From Candidatus Latescibacterota bacterium (GTDB lineage Bacteria > Latescibacterota > UBA2968 > GCA-2709665): a DNA stretch of 46,773 bases. Location: NCBI GenBank assembly GCA_012270675.1, contig JAAXHW010000022.1:1-46773 (forward strand). Reading direction: 5' to 3'. Each line of letters starts with the position of its first letter. The first letter of the stretch is position 1. A program made the position numbers and the translations under genes. Positions 15,716 to 23,244 of the stretch are shown one piece after another. A model generated the notes under the pieces. It saw only the letters and a list, made by a program, of their open reading frames with translations, had not been told where the DNA came from and ran no database searches.

Positions 15716-18160
15716 TTATAGTATGGAAATCGGGTCGATGTCGATGTCCAGGATGACGCCTGAACGGCGGTTTCGGCTGCGGTTGCCAAACCGGTCCAGG
15801 GCCCTCCGGGCCAGGGCGTTCAGCTTGTGAGGCGAGACGGTTTTGAGGATGACCTGCCACCGATAGTTGCCCCGGATGCGGGCGAGCGGGGCCTGTACCG
15901 GGCCCATGACATTGACGCCTGGGGGCGCTGCGGATCGCATGGCTTCGGCGCAGATGCCGGCCTTGCGGGCGACCTCGTGCTCGTCCTTCCCCCTGAACAG
16001 GAAGAGGGCCATCCGGCCGAAGGGGGGGTAGCCCACGCTTTGCCTCGCGGCCAATTCGAGTTGGGCGAACTTGAGGAAGTTATGTTCGCGCGCACACCCG
16101 ACGGCCTCTCCGTCGGGGAGGTAGGTCTGGACGACCACCTCTCCCGGCGTTGCTCCCCGTCCGGCCCGTCCGCTGACCTGGGTGAGCAACTGGAAGGTGC
16201 GCTCGCCGGCGCGGAAGTCGGGCAGGTGGATGCTGGTATCGGCCGAGATGACGCCTACGAGGGTGACGCCGGAAAAGTCGAGCCCCTTGGCCACCATCTG
16301 GGTGCCCAAGAGGAGGTCCGCATCCCCTCTGCGAAAGGACTCCAGGATCCGGTCGTGGGCGCCTTTACGCCTTGTGGTATCCACATCCATGCGCAGCATC
16401 CGGGCCTCTGGAAACTGCGCTTTGAGGGCCTCTTCCACGCGCTGCGTGCCCACGCCAAAAAGCTGGAGGTTGGCCCTGCCGCAGGCATCACAGCAAGCAG
16501 GGGCCGGGACGTTGCGCGCACAGTAGTGACAGACCATGCGGCGGCCGGTGGCGTGGTAGGTGAAGGTGACCTGACAGTTGGGACATTCCAGGGAGCGGCC
16601 GCAGTCGGTACACTGGACAAAGGGGGCATAGCCCCTGCGGTTCTGCAGCAGGATGATGCGCTCCTTTTTCCGAAGTCGATCCACCATCTTTTCCCGCAGG
16701 GGCCTGGAGAAGATGCCGCCGCCCTCTTTTTTCATGTCGACAAGGATGACTTCGGGCAGGGGGCGCGCGTCGATCCGTTCGGGGAGGCAGAGGAGGTTGA
16801 ATTTGTGGATGTCGGCGTTGTGGTAAGATTCAAGGGAGGGGGTCGCCGACCCGAGGACGGCGGCACTCCCTTCCATTTTGGCACGTACGACCGCCACATC
16901 CCGGGCGTTGTAGCGGGGGGCGGGGTCGGCCTGTTTGTACGAGCCGTCGTGTTCTTCGTCTACCACGATCAGTCCAAGGTTCTGGACGGGGGCGAAGACC
17001 GCAGACCGGGCACCGATGACGATGGTCCGTTTGCCTTCGCGGACTTCCCGCCAGGCGTCGTAGCGTTCCCCTTCGGAGAGGGCGCTGTGGAGTACGGCGA
17101 CACGGTTGCCAAAGTGTGCCCGAAAGCTGCGGACGGTCTGGGGGGTCAGCGAGATCTCCGGGACCAGGATGAGCGCCCCCCGCCCGGCTTTGAGGGCGTG
17201 GGCGGCGGCACGGATGTAGATGAGGGTCTTGCCGGAGCCGGTGACGCCGTGGAGGAGGTGGGCCTGGAAGGTCCCGGCATCGAGGCTTTGGCAAATCTCC
17301 TCTATGGCTTTTTGCTGGTGGGTTGTGGGTGCCAGGTCCTGGGGAGGGGAAACGTTGAGGTTGGCATAGGGGTCCCGGAGAACCTCCCGGAAGCCGAAGC
17401 GGACGACCTTCCGGTCTGCCAGCGCCCTCAGCACGCCCGCGCCGATGCCGGCTGAGGTCAGGTGTGTGGAGGGGAGGTGCCCGCCCGCCCGCCAGAGGCG
17501 GCGGATGCACTCGGCCTGCATGGGCGCGCGTCGCTCCATCTGCGGGAGTTCCACATCGATCCAGCGGGCATCCTGGGGAACCAGTTCCACGATCCGTTCC
17601 CGCTTCGGCCTGACCCTGGGGGTGTGTATCTCCTGATCTACGCTGATCAGGCCGCGCCGCAGGAGGCCGTAGACCGCACTGCGGACGCCTTTCCCCCCAA
17701 GGCGGCGTTCGATCTGGCGGAGCGTGGCCGGTCCGCTGCTGCGGAGGTGGCCCAGCACGGCCTGCTGCCGGGGGGAGACGAGGCCGTCCGGCATCCGGTC
17801 GGCATCCTGGAGGACGATGCGCTGGCCGCTGTGGGTATGGATGCCCGCGGGCAGGGCGGTCTTGAGGACCTCCGACAGGGTGCAGAGATAGTAGTCGGCC
17901 ACCCAGCGACAGAGGTCGATCATGCCCTCCGAAAGCACCGGATAGGGGTCCAGGAGGATGCCCACCGATTTGACCCCTTCCAGGTCATACCGGTCCTGAA
18001 AGCCGACGACGATGCCGGTGGTCCATCGCGCGCCCAGGGGGATAAGCGCGCGGCTGCCGATCCGGATGTGGGCGTGCAGGTCGGCGGGCACAGCGTAGGT
18101 CATGGCCTGGGCTATGGGTGCACCCAGGGGGACGATCTGTGCGTAGGCGGGGGGCGTCAT
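15716..18160 (-). CDS. priA: Primosomal protein N' (replication restart helicase PriA)
   Basis: 814 aa from MTPPAYAQIV at 18160, 4 nt after the RodZ-like stop; the 869-aa track version extends into that gene. Motifs: Walker A HGVTGSGKT (304-312), DEEHDGSYKQ (401-410), the PriA zinc-binding cysteines (CTDC 517, CPNC 526, CHYC 544, CCDAC 556) and LLGTQMVAKGLDF of helicase motif V. PriA binds stalled forks and reloads the replicative helicase in the cytoplasm. All expected domains are present and length is slightly above E. coli PriA (about 730 aa). Confidence 0.97.
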   Translation of the reverse strand: MTPPAYAQIVPLGAPIAQAMTYAVPADLHAHIRIGSRALIPLGARWTTGIVVGFQDRYDLEGVKSVGILLDPYPVLSEGMIDLCRWVADYYLCTLSEVLKTALPAGIHTHSGQRIVLQDADRMPDGLVSPRQQAVLGHLRSSGPATLRQIERRLGGKGVRSAVYGLLRRGLISVDQEIHTPRVRPKRERIVELVPQDARWIDVELPQMERRAPMQAECIRRLWRAGGHLPSTHLTSAGIGAGVLRALADRKVVRFGFREVLRDPYANLNVSPPQDLAPTTHQQKAIEEICQSLDAGTFQAHLLHGVTGSGKTLIYIRAAAHALKAGRGALILVPEISLTPQTVRSFRAHFGNRVAVLHSALSEGERYDAWREVREGKRTIVIGARSAVFAPVQNLGLIVVDEEHDGSYKQADPAPRYNARDVAVVRAKMEGSAAVLGSATPSLESYHNADIHKFNLLCLPERIDARPLPEVILVDMKKEGGGIFSRPLREKMVDRLRKKERIILLQNRRGYAPFVQCTDCGRSLECPNCQVTFTYHATGRRMVCHYCARNVPAPACCDACGRANLQLFGVGTQRVEEALKAQFPEARMLRMDVDTTRRKGAHDRILESFRRGDADLLLGTQMVAKGLDFSGVTLVGVISADTSIHLPDFRAGERTFQLLTQVSGRAGRGATPGEVVVQTYLPDGEAVGCAREHNFLKFAQLELAARQSVGYPPFGRMALFLFRGKDEHEVARKAGICAEAMRSAAPPGVNVMGPVQAPLARIRGNYRWQVILKTVSPHKLNALARRALDRFGNRSRNRRSGVILDIDIDPISIL

Positions 18161-18164
18161 CGGG

Positions 18165-19136
18165 TCAGAAGTCCACGGCGGCGCTGGAAGGGGAGGGCTC
18201 GATCTCTTCCACCCAGATGGAGGACCGGGAGATAAAGAGGCGAAGTTTACGGCCCGGTTTGCCCAGGAGGTTGAGATCGTGTCCTTGCAGAGAGAAGGCC
18301 ACATCGGGGGCGTTTTCGACCTCAATCCGGAACCGGCTGTGGGCGTTCCAGAGATGCTTTTGACCGGCAGACAGGGTGTCGTCGAATATCGGTTCGCCGT
18401 CGGCCAGCACGGTTACCCGGGTGGTTTGAAGGGCGCGACCTGTGAGGATCAGGAGGCTGTCCGTGCTGATGGAGGAAAGCGGGATGGGGAGGGAATAGGC
18501 CACAACGACCCGTTCGGTGCGAAGGGTTGTGGGCCCCGTTGTGGTGTGGGAATCCCCGGGGGATGGAGGCTCCACCCGGACGTCTGGTGCCCGGGCCTCC
18601 CCAGTGGGCGTTTGCGGGGTCTCCCGTTGGGTAACCGGCGCACCGGAGGGAACATCGTTGGGGCGTGAAACAGAACCGCTCGTTTCTCCGCGTGCGGCCT
18701 CCCCGGGGGGCGAGGGTGGTTGAACGGCGGTCCGGGCGTTCTCTTTTGAGGGCGCTTTGGAGGAAGCAGACCAGTCCCGGTCCTTGAGGACTATCGCGCC
18801 GATGGCCACCATCAGGGCCAGCCCGAAGGCGATGCCCAGTACTGGCCCTGCGGACGGCGTGTGTGTGCGCGCCGGGAGTGGGGACTGGCTGACTGATGCA
18901 TCCGGGGGACGCCTGAGCGCCTCGTATCGGTCCAGAATCTCGCGGGGGTTGAGCCCGATCTCCTGGGCGTATTTTTTCAGAAAGAGCCGGATGTAGGCCT
19001 CGGGGAGGATGTCAAAATCCCCGGCTTCGAGGGCTTTCAAAAAGGTGGGGTTGATCCGGGTGCGTTCGAAAAGGTCATCCACCGAAAGGCCGGAGGCCTC
19101 CCGCCGGGCCTTGAGTTCTGCACAGAAATCGTCCAT
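18165..19136 (-). CDS. RodZ-like helix-turn-helix membrane protein (DUF4115)
   Basis: 323 aa. Residues 1-75 are a Xre-type HTH typical of RodZ (LKARREASGLSVDDLFERT, ...IRLFLKKYAQEIGLNP). There is one transmembrane helix at about 97-117, a Pro/Thr-rich linker (about 118-215) and a C-terminal DUF4115 beta domain with TVLADGEPIFDDTLSAGQ. RodZ links MreB to the elongasome and sets rod shape. No mreB, rodA or pbp2 is in the window. It sits 3 nt after maf and 4 nt before priA. Confidence 0.85.
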   Translation of the reverse strand: MDDFCAELKARREASGLSVDDLFERTRINPTFLKALEAGDFDILPEAYIRLFLKKYAQEIGLNPREILDRYEALRRPPDASVSQSPLPARTHTPSAGPVLGIAFGLALMVAIGAIVLKDRDWSASSKAPSKENARTAVQPPSPPGEAARGETSGSVSRPNDVPSGAPVTQRETPQTPTGEARAPDVRVEPPSPGDSHTTTGPTTLRTERVVVAYSLPIPLSSISTDSLLILTGRALQTTRVTVLADGEPIFDDTLSAGQKHLWNAHSRFRIEVENAPDVAFSLQGHDLNLLGKPGRKLRLFISRSSIWVEEIEPSPSSAAVDF

Positions 19137-19139
19137 TGT

Positions 19140-19799
19140 CTAACTCTCAGAACAGCGCGGTCGCGATTCTGATCGCCCGGATGAAATCAGGTCGGGCACG
19201 GAGGCTCCCTTTGGAATCAGGGACCAGGGGGAGCGGGCAAGTATGCGGCCGGTCAGGTCCCACAGACAGGCCAGCGGCAGCCCGACCACATTGTAGAAGC
19301 AGCCGGAGACCGATTCGATGAATACCACCGCCCTGCCCTGGGCCGCATAGGCGCCAGCCTTGTCTGAAGACTCCCCTGTCTCCACATAGCGGCGGATATC
19401 TTCCCGAGAGAGGCGCCTTATGGTCACATCGGTGACGGCCACGTCGGAAAGGGTAGACCCACTGGCGGTATCGATCAGGGTCAGGGCTGTGAAGACCTGA
19501 TGGGTTTTTCCGGAAAGCCGGGTGAGCATCCGGGCCGCATCGTTGGGGTCTGCCGGTTTTCCGAGGATATTGCCCTCCAGAACGACCACGGTATCTGCGC
19601 CCAAAACGAGTTCGCCTCGAAACTTCCGGGCCACGGCCCGGGCTTTTCGTCGGGAGATCTCCAGAACGTAGTCGGCCGGCTCCAGCGGCGTTTCGAGAAC
19701 CTCTGAAACGCCGCTGGGTACGACCCGGAAGGGCAGCCCCAACATCCGCAGGAGGTCTGCCCTGCGGGGCGATGCAGATGCGAGAATTAATTTTTGCAT
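19140..19799 (-). CDS. maf: Maf-family nucleoside-triphosphate pyrophosphatase
   Basis: 219 aa from MQKLILASASPRR at 19799; the track start adds 13 unlikely residues. Family motifs are ASASPRR near the N-terminus, VLGADTVVVLEG with the catalytic Asp, GKPADP, and SDKAGAYAAQGRAVVFIESV near the C-terminus. Maf proteins hydrolyse non-canonical or modified dNTP/NTPs (dTTP/UTP or m7GTP classes) in the cytoplasm. The gene is followed within 3 nt by the RodZ-like gene, an order commonly seen near cell-shape genes. Confidence 0.93.
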   Translation of the reverse strand: MQKLILASASPRRADLLRMLGLPFRVVPSGVSEVLETPLEPADYVLEISRRKARAVARKFRGELVLGADTVVVLEGNILGKPADPNDAARMLTRLSGKTHQVFTALTLIDTASGSTLSDVAVTDVTIRRLSREDIRRYVETGESSDKAGAYAAQGRAVVFIESVSGCFYNVVGLPLACLWDLTGRILARSPWSLIPKGASVPDLISSGRSESRPRCSES

Positions 19800-19841
19800 T
19801 GAAGCGTGACAGATATACCCAATATTCAATTCTGGCAATTT

Positions 19842-20291
19842 TCAACGCGAAGGGCTTTCCACCATCAACGTGACCGGCCCGTCATTGTGAATTTCTACGT
19901 GCATATGAGCGCCAAAGACCCCTGTGCGCACCGGTACGCCCAGGCCCTGGAGGGCTTCGACGAAGCCTTCGTAGAACACCCGGGCGACCTGGGGGGGAGC
20001 AGCGTCGGAAAAACCGGGGCGGCGTCCCTTTCGGGTGTCGCCGTAGAGGGTGAACTGGGAGACCACCAGGGCCTCGCCTCCGGTTTCCAGGAGGGACCGA
20101 TTCATCTTCCCCTGGTCGTCTTCAAAGATCCGGAGGTGAGCGCATTTTTCGGCCACAAACCGCAGGTCGTCCCGGGTGTCTCCCCGGCCGACCCCCAGGA
20201 GAATGAGCATGCCGTTGCCGATTTGGGCAGCCGGGGAGGTGCCTTCTATGTAAACAGCAGACCGGCTGACCCGTTGCACAAGCGCCCGCAT
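19842..20291 (-). CDS. dtd: D-aminoacyl-tRNA deacylase
   Basis: 149 aa, full length for DTD. The two family signatures are present: [12 protein letters not shown], and the Gly-cisPro region [11 protein letters not shown] close to the C-terminus. The enzyme removes D-amino acids (and glycine from tRNA-Ala) from mis-charged tRNAs in the cytoplasm. It lies 42 nt upstream of maf on the same strand and downstream of lptD, separated from it by about 150 nt of repeat-containing DNA. Confidence 0.96.
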   Translation of the reverse strand: MRALVQRVSRSAVYIEGTSPAAQIGNGMLILLGVGRGDTRDDLRFVAEKCAHLRIFEDDQGKMNRSLLETGGEALVVSQFTLYGDTRKGRRPGFSDAAPPQVARVFYEGFVEALQGLGVPVRTGVFGAHMHVEIHNDGPVTLMVESPSR

Positions 20292-20319
20292 GTTAACGTG
20301 AAAAGTGAAACGTGAAAAA
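20292..20319. repeat. Heptameric tandem repeat, GTGAAAM type
   Basis: Three head-to-tail 7-mers, GTGAAAA-GTGAAAC-GTGAAAA, at 20298-20318 in the lptD-dtd intergenic gap. The repeat starts 7 nt upstream of the dtd start codon, so on the minus strand it sits in or next to the dtd leader. It differs in sequence from the second heptamer array 65 nt away. Confidence 0.75.
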
Positions 20320-20382
20320 TGGAGGATAAAGTTGAATAATCTATTTCAATTTAGTCTATTTAGGGCAGGGATGCAAGGTAAA

Positions 20383-20417
20383 GATTGTGGATTGCGGACT
20401 GTGGATTGCGGATTAAA
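20383..20417. repeat. Heptameric tandem repeat, GATTGYG type
   Basis: Five consecutive 7-mers: GATTGTG, GATTGCG, GACTGTG, GATTGCG and a degenerate GATTAAA. They lie just downstream of the lptD stop (minus strand). This is the second 7-nt-period array within 120 bp. No coding potential; the long plus-strand ORF that spans it is antisense to lptD. Confidence 0.8.
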
Positions 20418-20442
20418 GAAGGTTCCCAGCGCCAAAATAGAT

Positions 20443-22809
20443 TCAGACGCCGAACCCGCCCCGGCGGTGTTCGAATTTGATCTGGGGGATATCTTTGATG
20501 TTGATTTTGAAGTAAAATCCCCTGTTGAAGCCGGTGGGATACCAGGAGAAGCGGGCTTCCCAGCAGTGGAGGCTGCGGTAGATGGAGAGGTTCTGCGCGG
20601 TGATGTCGCGGCGGACCATGTCGTAGTTGATGGCGTAATCGAAGCGCCAGTTCTGGGTGGGGTTGAACCCGCAACTGGCCTTTATCCAGGAGCGTTTCCG
20701 GGTGGTGCCGGACAGTTTTTGGAGGTCAAAATAGTGGGTCAGGGTAAAGCGCCAGGGTTGGGTGACGTCATCGAAGTCGTCGTAGAGGTCGCGCTCGAAC
20801 CCGAAGTCGGTCGTGTGCATGGAGAAACCGGGCCTGCGCTCCGTATCGGAGGACGCCCTTTCCGTGCGCCCCTGGAACCGGAAGTTGGAGGTGACGGAGA
20901 AGCTGCGGAGCCGGGGGCTCAGGAGGGAAAAGCGCCCCTGATCGTTGTAGAGTTCGTGCGCCATGCGCATCCGGATGTCGACGCGGCGGTTGGGTTTGAC
21001 CGAGGCGCTGGTGCGGAGGGGTTGCCACTTCTGGCCGGGGAGGTCGAAGTCGTAACCGGTGGAGAGCCTTGCTGTGGCGAAGGTCGAGCGGCGCTCTTTT
21101 CCGTCTGTTTCGGTTTTGATTTCGAAGGTGTTGCCAAGGGCCATATTGAGCCTCCGCCTGGGGTCTCCCCAGATCCTTTTTCCTCCAAAGCCAAGGGTGC
21201 CTCCCTCCACCCGGGCCAACTGGCTGTAGCGGAAATCGGCCTGGGGCTGCAGCCGGTGCCGGATGCCCCGGATGCGGCCGATACGGGGACGGAAGATGCC
21301 GTAGAGGATCGTGCTGGAAGAGACGCTGGCGATGTAGGACTCCCGGCGGGTGGGACGGTCCTGATTGTTTCCGGAGGAGACCTGGCTGATGGCAAGGGAC
21401 GGGGTGAAATCGAGCCATCCGAAAGGGCGTTGCTGGCTGTTGAGAAAGAGGCGGGTGCCAAGGGTGAGGTCGTGGGTGTTATGCTCCGGCTCAGGGGTTC
21501 GGGTAAAGTCGGTGTCGAGGTCTCCGGAAAAGCTGTAGTAGATGGATTGATACCAGGGGCGGCCCACTCCGAAGGTCCCTGAAGGTCCACCCAGGATGGC
21601 CCGCCGGCCCTGGCGAAACGAAAGGCGCGGAAACCCCTGAAAGCTGTTCCGGTTGTTGCTCTGATCCCGGTAGTATGTCAGGCTGGCGTCGAGGCTGCGG
21701 TTGGATTCGGTCCACTGTTTGTCCAGGGAGAAGCTGGAGCGGAGCTGCTGGTTGAGGTACTGGTAGAGGCTGTTGCTGTTGCGCCGGTCGAAGCTTGCGC
21801 TGTTGGTGAAGTTCCCTCTGCCCCGGATGTTGAGCGTGGGGTTGAGGCGCTGCTGGTGGTAGAGGTTTAAGCGCCAGTTGCGGATGGAAGTCCCCGAGAG
21901 GTTGCCATTTTCGAAAGAAAAATCGACGGAGCCGTTGAGGCGGTTGCGCACGGCGTAGACGAACCGGGAGTCGAGGAGAACCCCCCCTCGCTCCCGGAGG
22001 GTTGCCCGCAAGGTGGCGTCCCAGTATTCACTGGGGGCAAGGTAGTAGCCCAGGTTTCCGACATGGACGCCATAGCGGCTGTTGCTGCCCACGCTGGGAG
22101 TCAGCAGGCCGGACTGCCGTCCCGACGCCTTGATGGGAAAGACATAGAAGGGCATCCAGGCGACGGGCAACGGGCCGATGCGGAAGGTGACGGAACGGGC
22201 GATGGCTTTGTCGTTTTCCAGGACCTTCAGGTCCCCGCAGAGGAAGTCGTAGTGGACGTGGTCCTTTTCGCAGGTGGATATGGAGAGGTCCCGGGCGTGC
22301 AGTTCCCGCTGGTTGTTCAATAAAATATCCTCCCCACGGTAGTATTTCCTCTGGTGGACGGCCCGACCGCCCCGCACCCTGCCGCGGCCGGTTTCCAGGT
22401 CGTAGACCATCTCAGATCCGGAGAAGTGCTCTCTGCCCCGGGTAAAGTGGGGCAGGCCGATGCGCTTTTGTCCGGTCGAATCGGGGAGGGCCTCAGCCTC
22501 CAGGCGCTGTGCCCTGCGATCGACTACGATTCGCCCTGCGCTGAGTTCCATCTCCCGGTAGCGGAAGACCGCATTTCCGATAAGGAGTACCCGCCGGGTC
22601 TGAACGTCGTATTCGACCCGGTCCGCCTCGTATTCGTAGTGGACCGAATCGGAGGCTGCAGCAGGGCCGATGGGGGAAGGGAGTGCTCCGGTCCGGGCCG
22701 CGGACGGGGCGGTCCAGAGGAGGCAGAGAAGGGCTGCAGCGCGCCAGATCCGGTGATATTCTCGCCGTTTTCGGTCGATAAGCACTTGTTTTTTAGAGAA
22801 AATATTCAT
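20443..22809 (-). CDS. lptD: LPS-assembly outer-membrane protein LptD (OstA)
   Basis: 788 aa from MNIFSKKQ at 22809. A signal peptide ends near WTAPSAA, then an OstA-type N-terminal jellyroll (VHYEYEADRVEYDVQTRRVL) and a long beta-barrel domain to the C-terminus. Family landmarks are STCEKDHVHYDFLCGDLKV and PVAWMPFYVFPIKASGRQSG. LptD inserts lipopolysaccharide into the outer leaflet together with LptE. The start is uncertain: neither 22809 nor the longer 22845 ATG has a clear ribosome-binding site, and the 22810-22845 extension overlaps a kinase-like remnant on the other strand. First gene of the long minus-strand run. Confidence 0.92.
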   Translation of the reverse strand: MNIFSKKQVLIDRKRREYHRIWRAAALLCLLWTAPSAARTGALPSPIGPAAASDSVHYEYEADRVEYDVQTRRVLLIGNAVFRYREMELSAGRIVVDRRAQRLEAEALPDSTGQKRIGLPHFTRGREHFSGSEMVYDLETGRGRVRGGRAVHQRKYYRGEDILLNNQRELHARDLSISTCEKDHVHYDFLCGDLKVLENDKAIARSVTFRIGPLPVAWMPFYVFPIKASGRQSGLLTPSVGSNSRYGVHVGNLGYYLAPSEYWDATLRATLRERGGVLLDSRFVYAVRNRLNGSVDFSFENGNLSGTSIRNWRLNLYHQQRLNPTLNIRGRGNFTNSASFDRRNSNSLYQYLNQQLRSSFSLDKQWTESNRSLDASLTYYRDQSNNRNSFQGFPRLSFRQGRRAILGGPSGTFGVGRPWYQSIYYSFSGDLDTDFTRTPEPEHNTHDLTLGTRLFLNSQQRPFGWLDFTPSLAISQVSSGNNQDRPTRRESYIASVSSSTILYGIFRPRIGRIRGIRHRLQPQADFRYSQLARVEGGTLGFGGKRIWGDPRRRLNMALGNTFEIKTETDGKERRSTFATARLSTGYDFDLPGQKWQPLRTSASVKPNRRVDIRMRMAHELYNDQGRFSLLSPRLRSFSVTSNFRFQGRTERASSDTERRPGFSMHTTDFGFERDLYDDFDDVTQPWRFTLTHYFDLQKLSGTTRKRSWIKASCGFNPTQNWRFDYAINYDMVRRDITAQNLSIYRSLHCWEARFSWYPTGFNRGFYFKINIKDIPQIKFEHRRGGFGV

Positions 22810-22825
22810 ATTTTTTATAAATAAG

Positions 22826-22906
22826 GCCCTGGAGATCCAGCTCATTCAGGCGGAAAAATTGGCGATGGCAGGGCAGGTGGCTGCGGTTTCAGATTGGATA
22901 CGCTGA
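22826..22906 (+). pseudogene. Possible histidine-kinase remnant (dimerisation-helix fragment)
   Basis: In the plus-strand frame ending TGA at 22904-22906 the sequence reads ALEIQLIQAEKLAMAGQVAA. This closely resembles the start of the HisKA dimerisation helix of sensor kinases (.LIQAEKLA.LGQ.AAG.AHE). The similarity ends just before the expected phospho-acceptor His, where VSDWIR-stop follows. The frame is open upstream but reads as AT-rich, non-kinase sequence overlapping the lptD start. A terminator hairpin starts at the stop codon. It is either a relic of a deleted kinase gene or a chance match. Confidence 0.35.
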
Positions 22907-22938
22907 GCGCCAGTCGGTTACGACTGGCGCTATTTTTT
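22906..22938 (+). terminator. Intrinsic terminator without an intact upstream gene
   Basis: Perfect 11-bp stem (AGCGCCAGTCG / CGACTGGCGCT), loop GTTA, then ATTTTTT on the plus strand. No complete plus-strand gene ends here; the only frame that does is the kinase-like remnant. It insulates the tRNA-Leu gene from antisense transcription of lptD. Confidence 0.85.
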
Positions 22939-22940
22939 CC

Positions 22941-22969
22941 TTGCAAAAACGGGGTTAAAGGGTTAATTT
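22941..22969 (+). promoter_or_regulatory. Candidate promoter for tRNA-Leu(UAG)
   Basis: TTGCAA at 22941-22946 and TAATTT at 22964-22969 with a 17-nt spacer, about 35 nt upstream of the tRNA 5' end. The -10 match is weak (three of six). Confidence 0.3.
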
Positions 22970-23002
22970 TATTTTTCTTGCCGACGCGGAGGGACCGGAA
23001 AA

Positions 23003-23087
23003 GCGAACGTGGTGGAACTGGTAGACACGCCAGATTTAGGATCTGGTGGGTTTGGCGCCCGTGGGGGTTCGAGTCCCCCCGTTCGCA
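23003..23087 (+). tRNA. tRNA-Leu (anticodon UAG)
   Basis: Class-II tRNA. Acceptor GCGAACG pairs with CGTTCGC, discriminator is A. D-arm contains GTGGAACTGGTAGACAC, anticodon stem is CCAGA/TCTGG with loop TTTAGGA (anticodon TAG at 23037-23039), there is a long variable arm, and the T-arm is GGGGG-TTCGAGT-CCCCC. No CCA is encoded (ACCC follows), unlike the tRNA-Leu(CAG) gene 3 kb away. Confidence 0.96.
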
Positions 23088-23106
23088 CCCCAATCAGATC
23101 GTTGTT

Positions 23107-23135
23107 ACGGCTTCCTCATAGAAGCCGTTTTTTTT
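23107..23135 (+). terminator. Rho-independent terminator after tRNA-Leu(UAG)
   Basis: Stem ACGGCTTC / GAAGCCGT with a CTCATA loop and a run of nine T from 23128. It lies 20 nt after the tRNA and upstream of the decarboxylase gene. Confidence 0.88.
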
Positions 23136-23244
23136 GTTCATTCAGGCGGCAGGACCCCTCTGTCTTAAAGCATACGAAAAATTCGAGGATTATTCAACCG
23201 GTTCGTCCATTCAGCGGAAAACACCATTCACTGCGAGGGGTGTG

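Noticed and set aside
14250-15860. 536-aa minus-strand ORF
   Set aside because: Out-of-frame overlap with the flippase; Pro/Arg/His-rich, frame-shift shadow.
15827-17455. 542-aa plus-strand ORF
   Set aside because: Antisense to priA; Gly/Glu/Asp-rich with no domain.
20305-21582. 425-aa plus-strand ORF across the lptD 3' end
   Set aside because: Antisense to a clear LptD barrel with low-complexity Gly/Glu/Val composition and no family signal.
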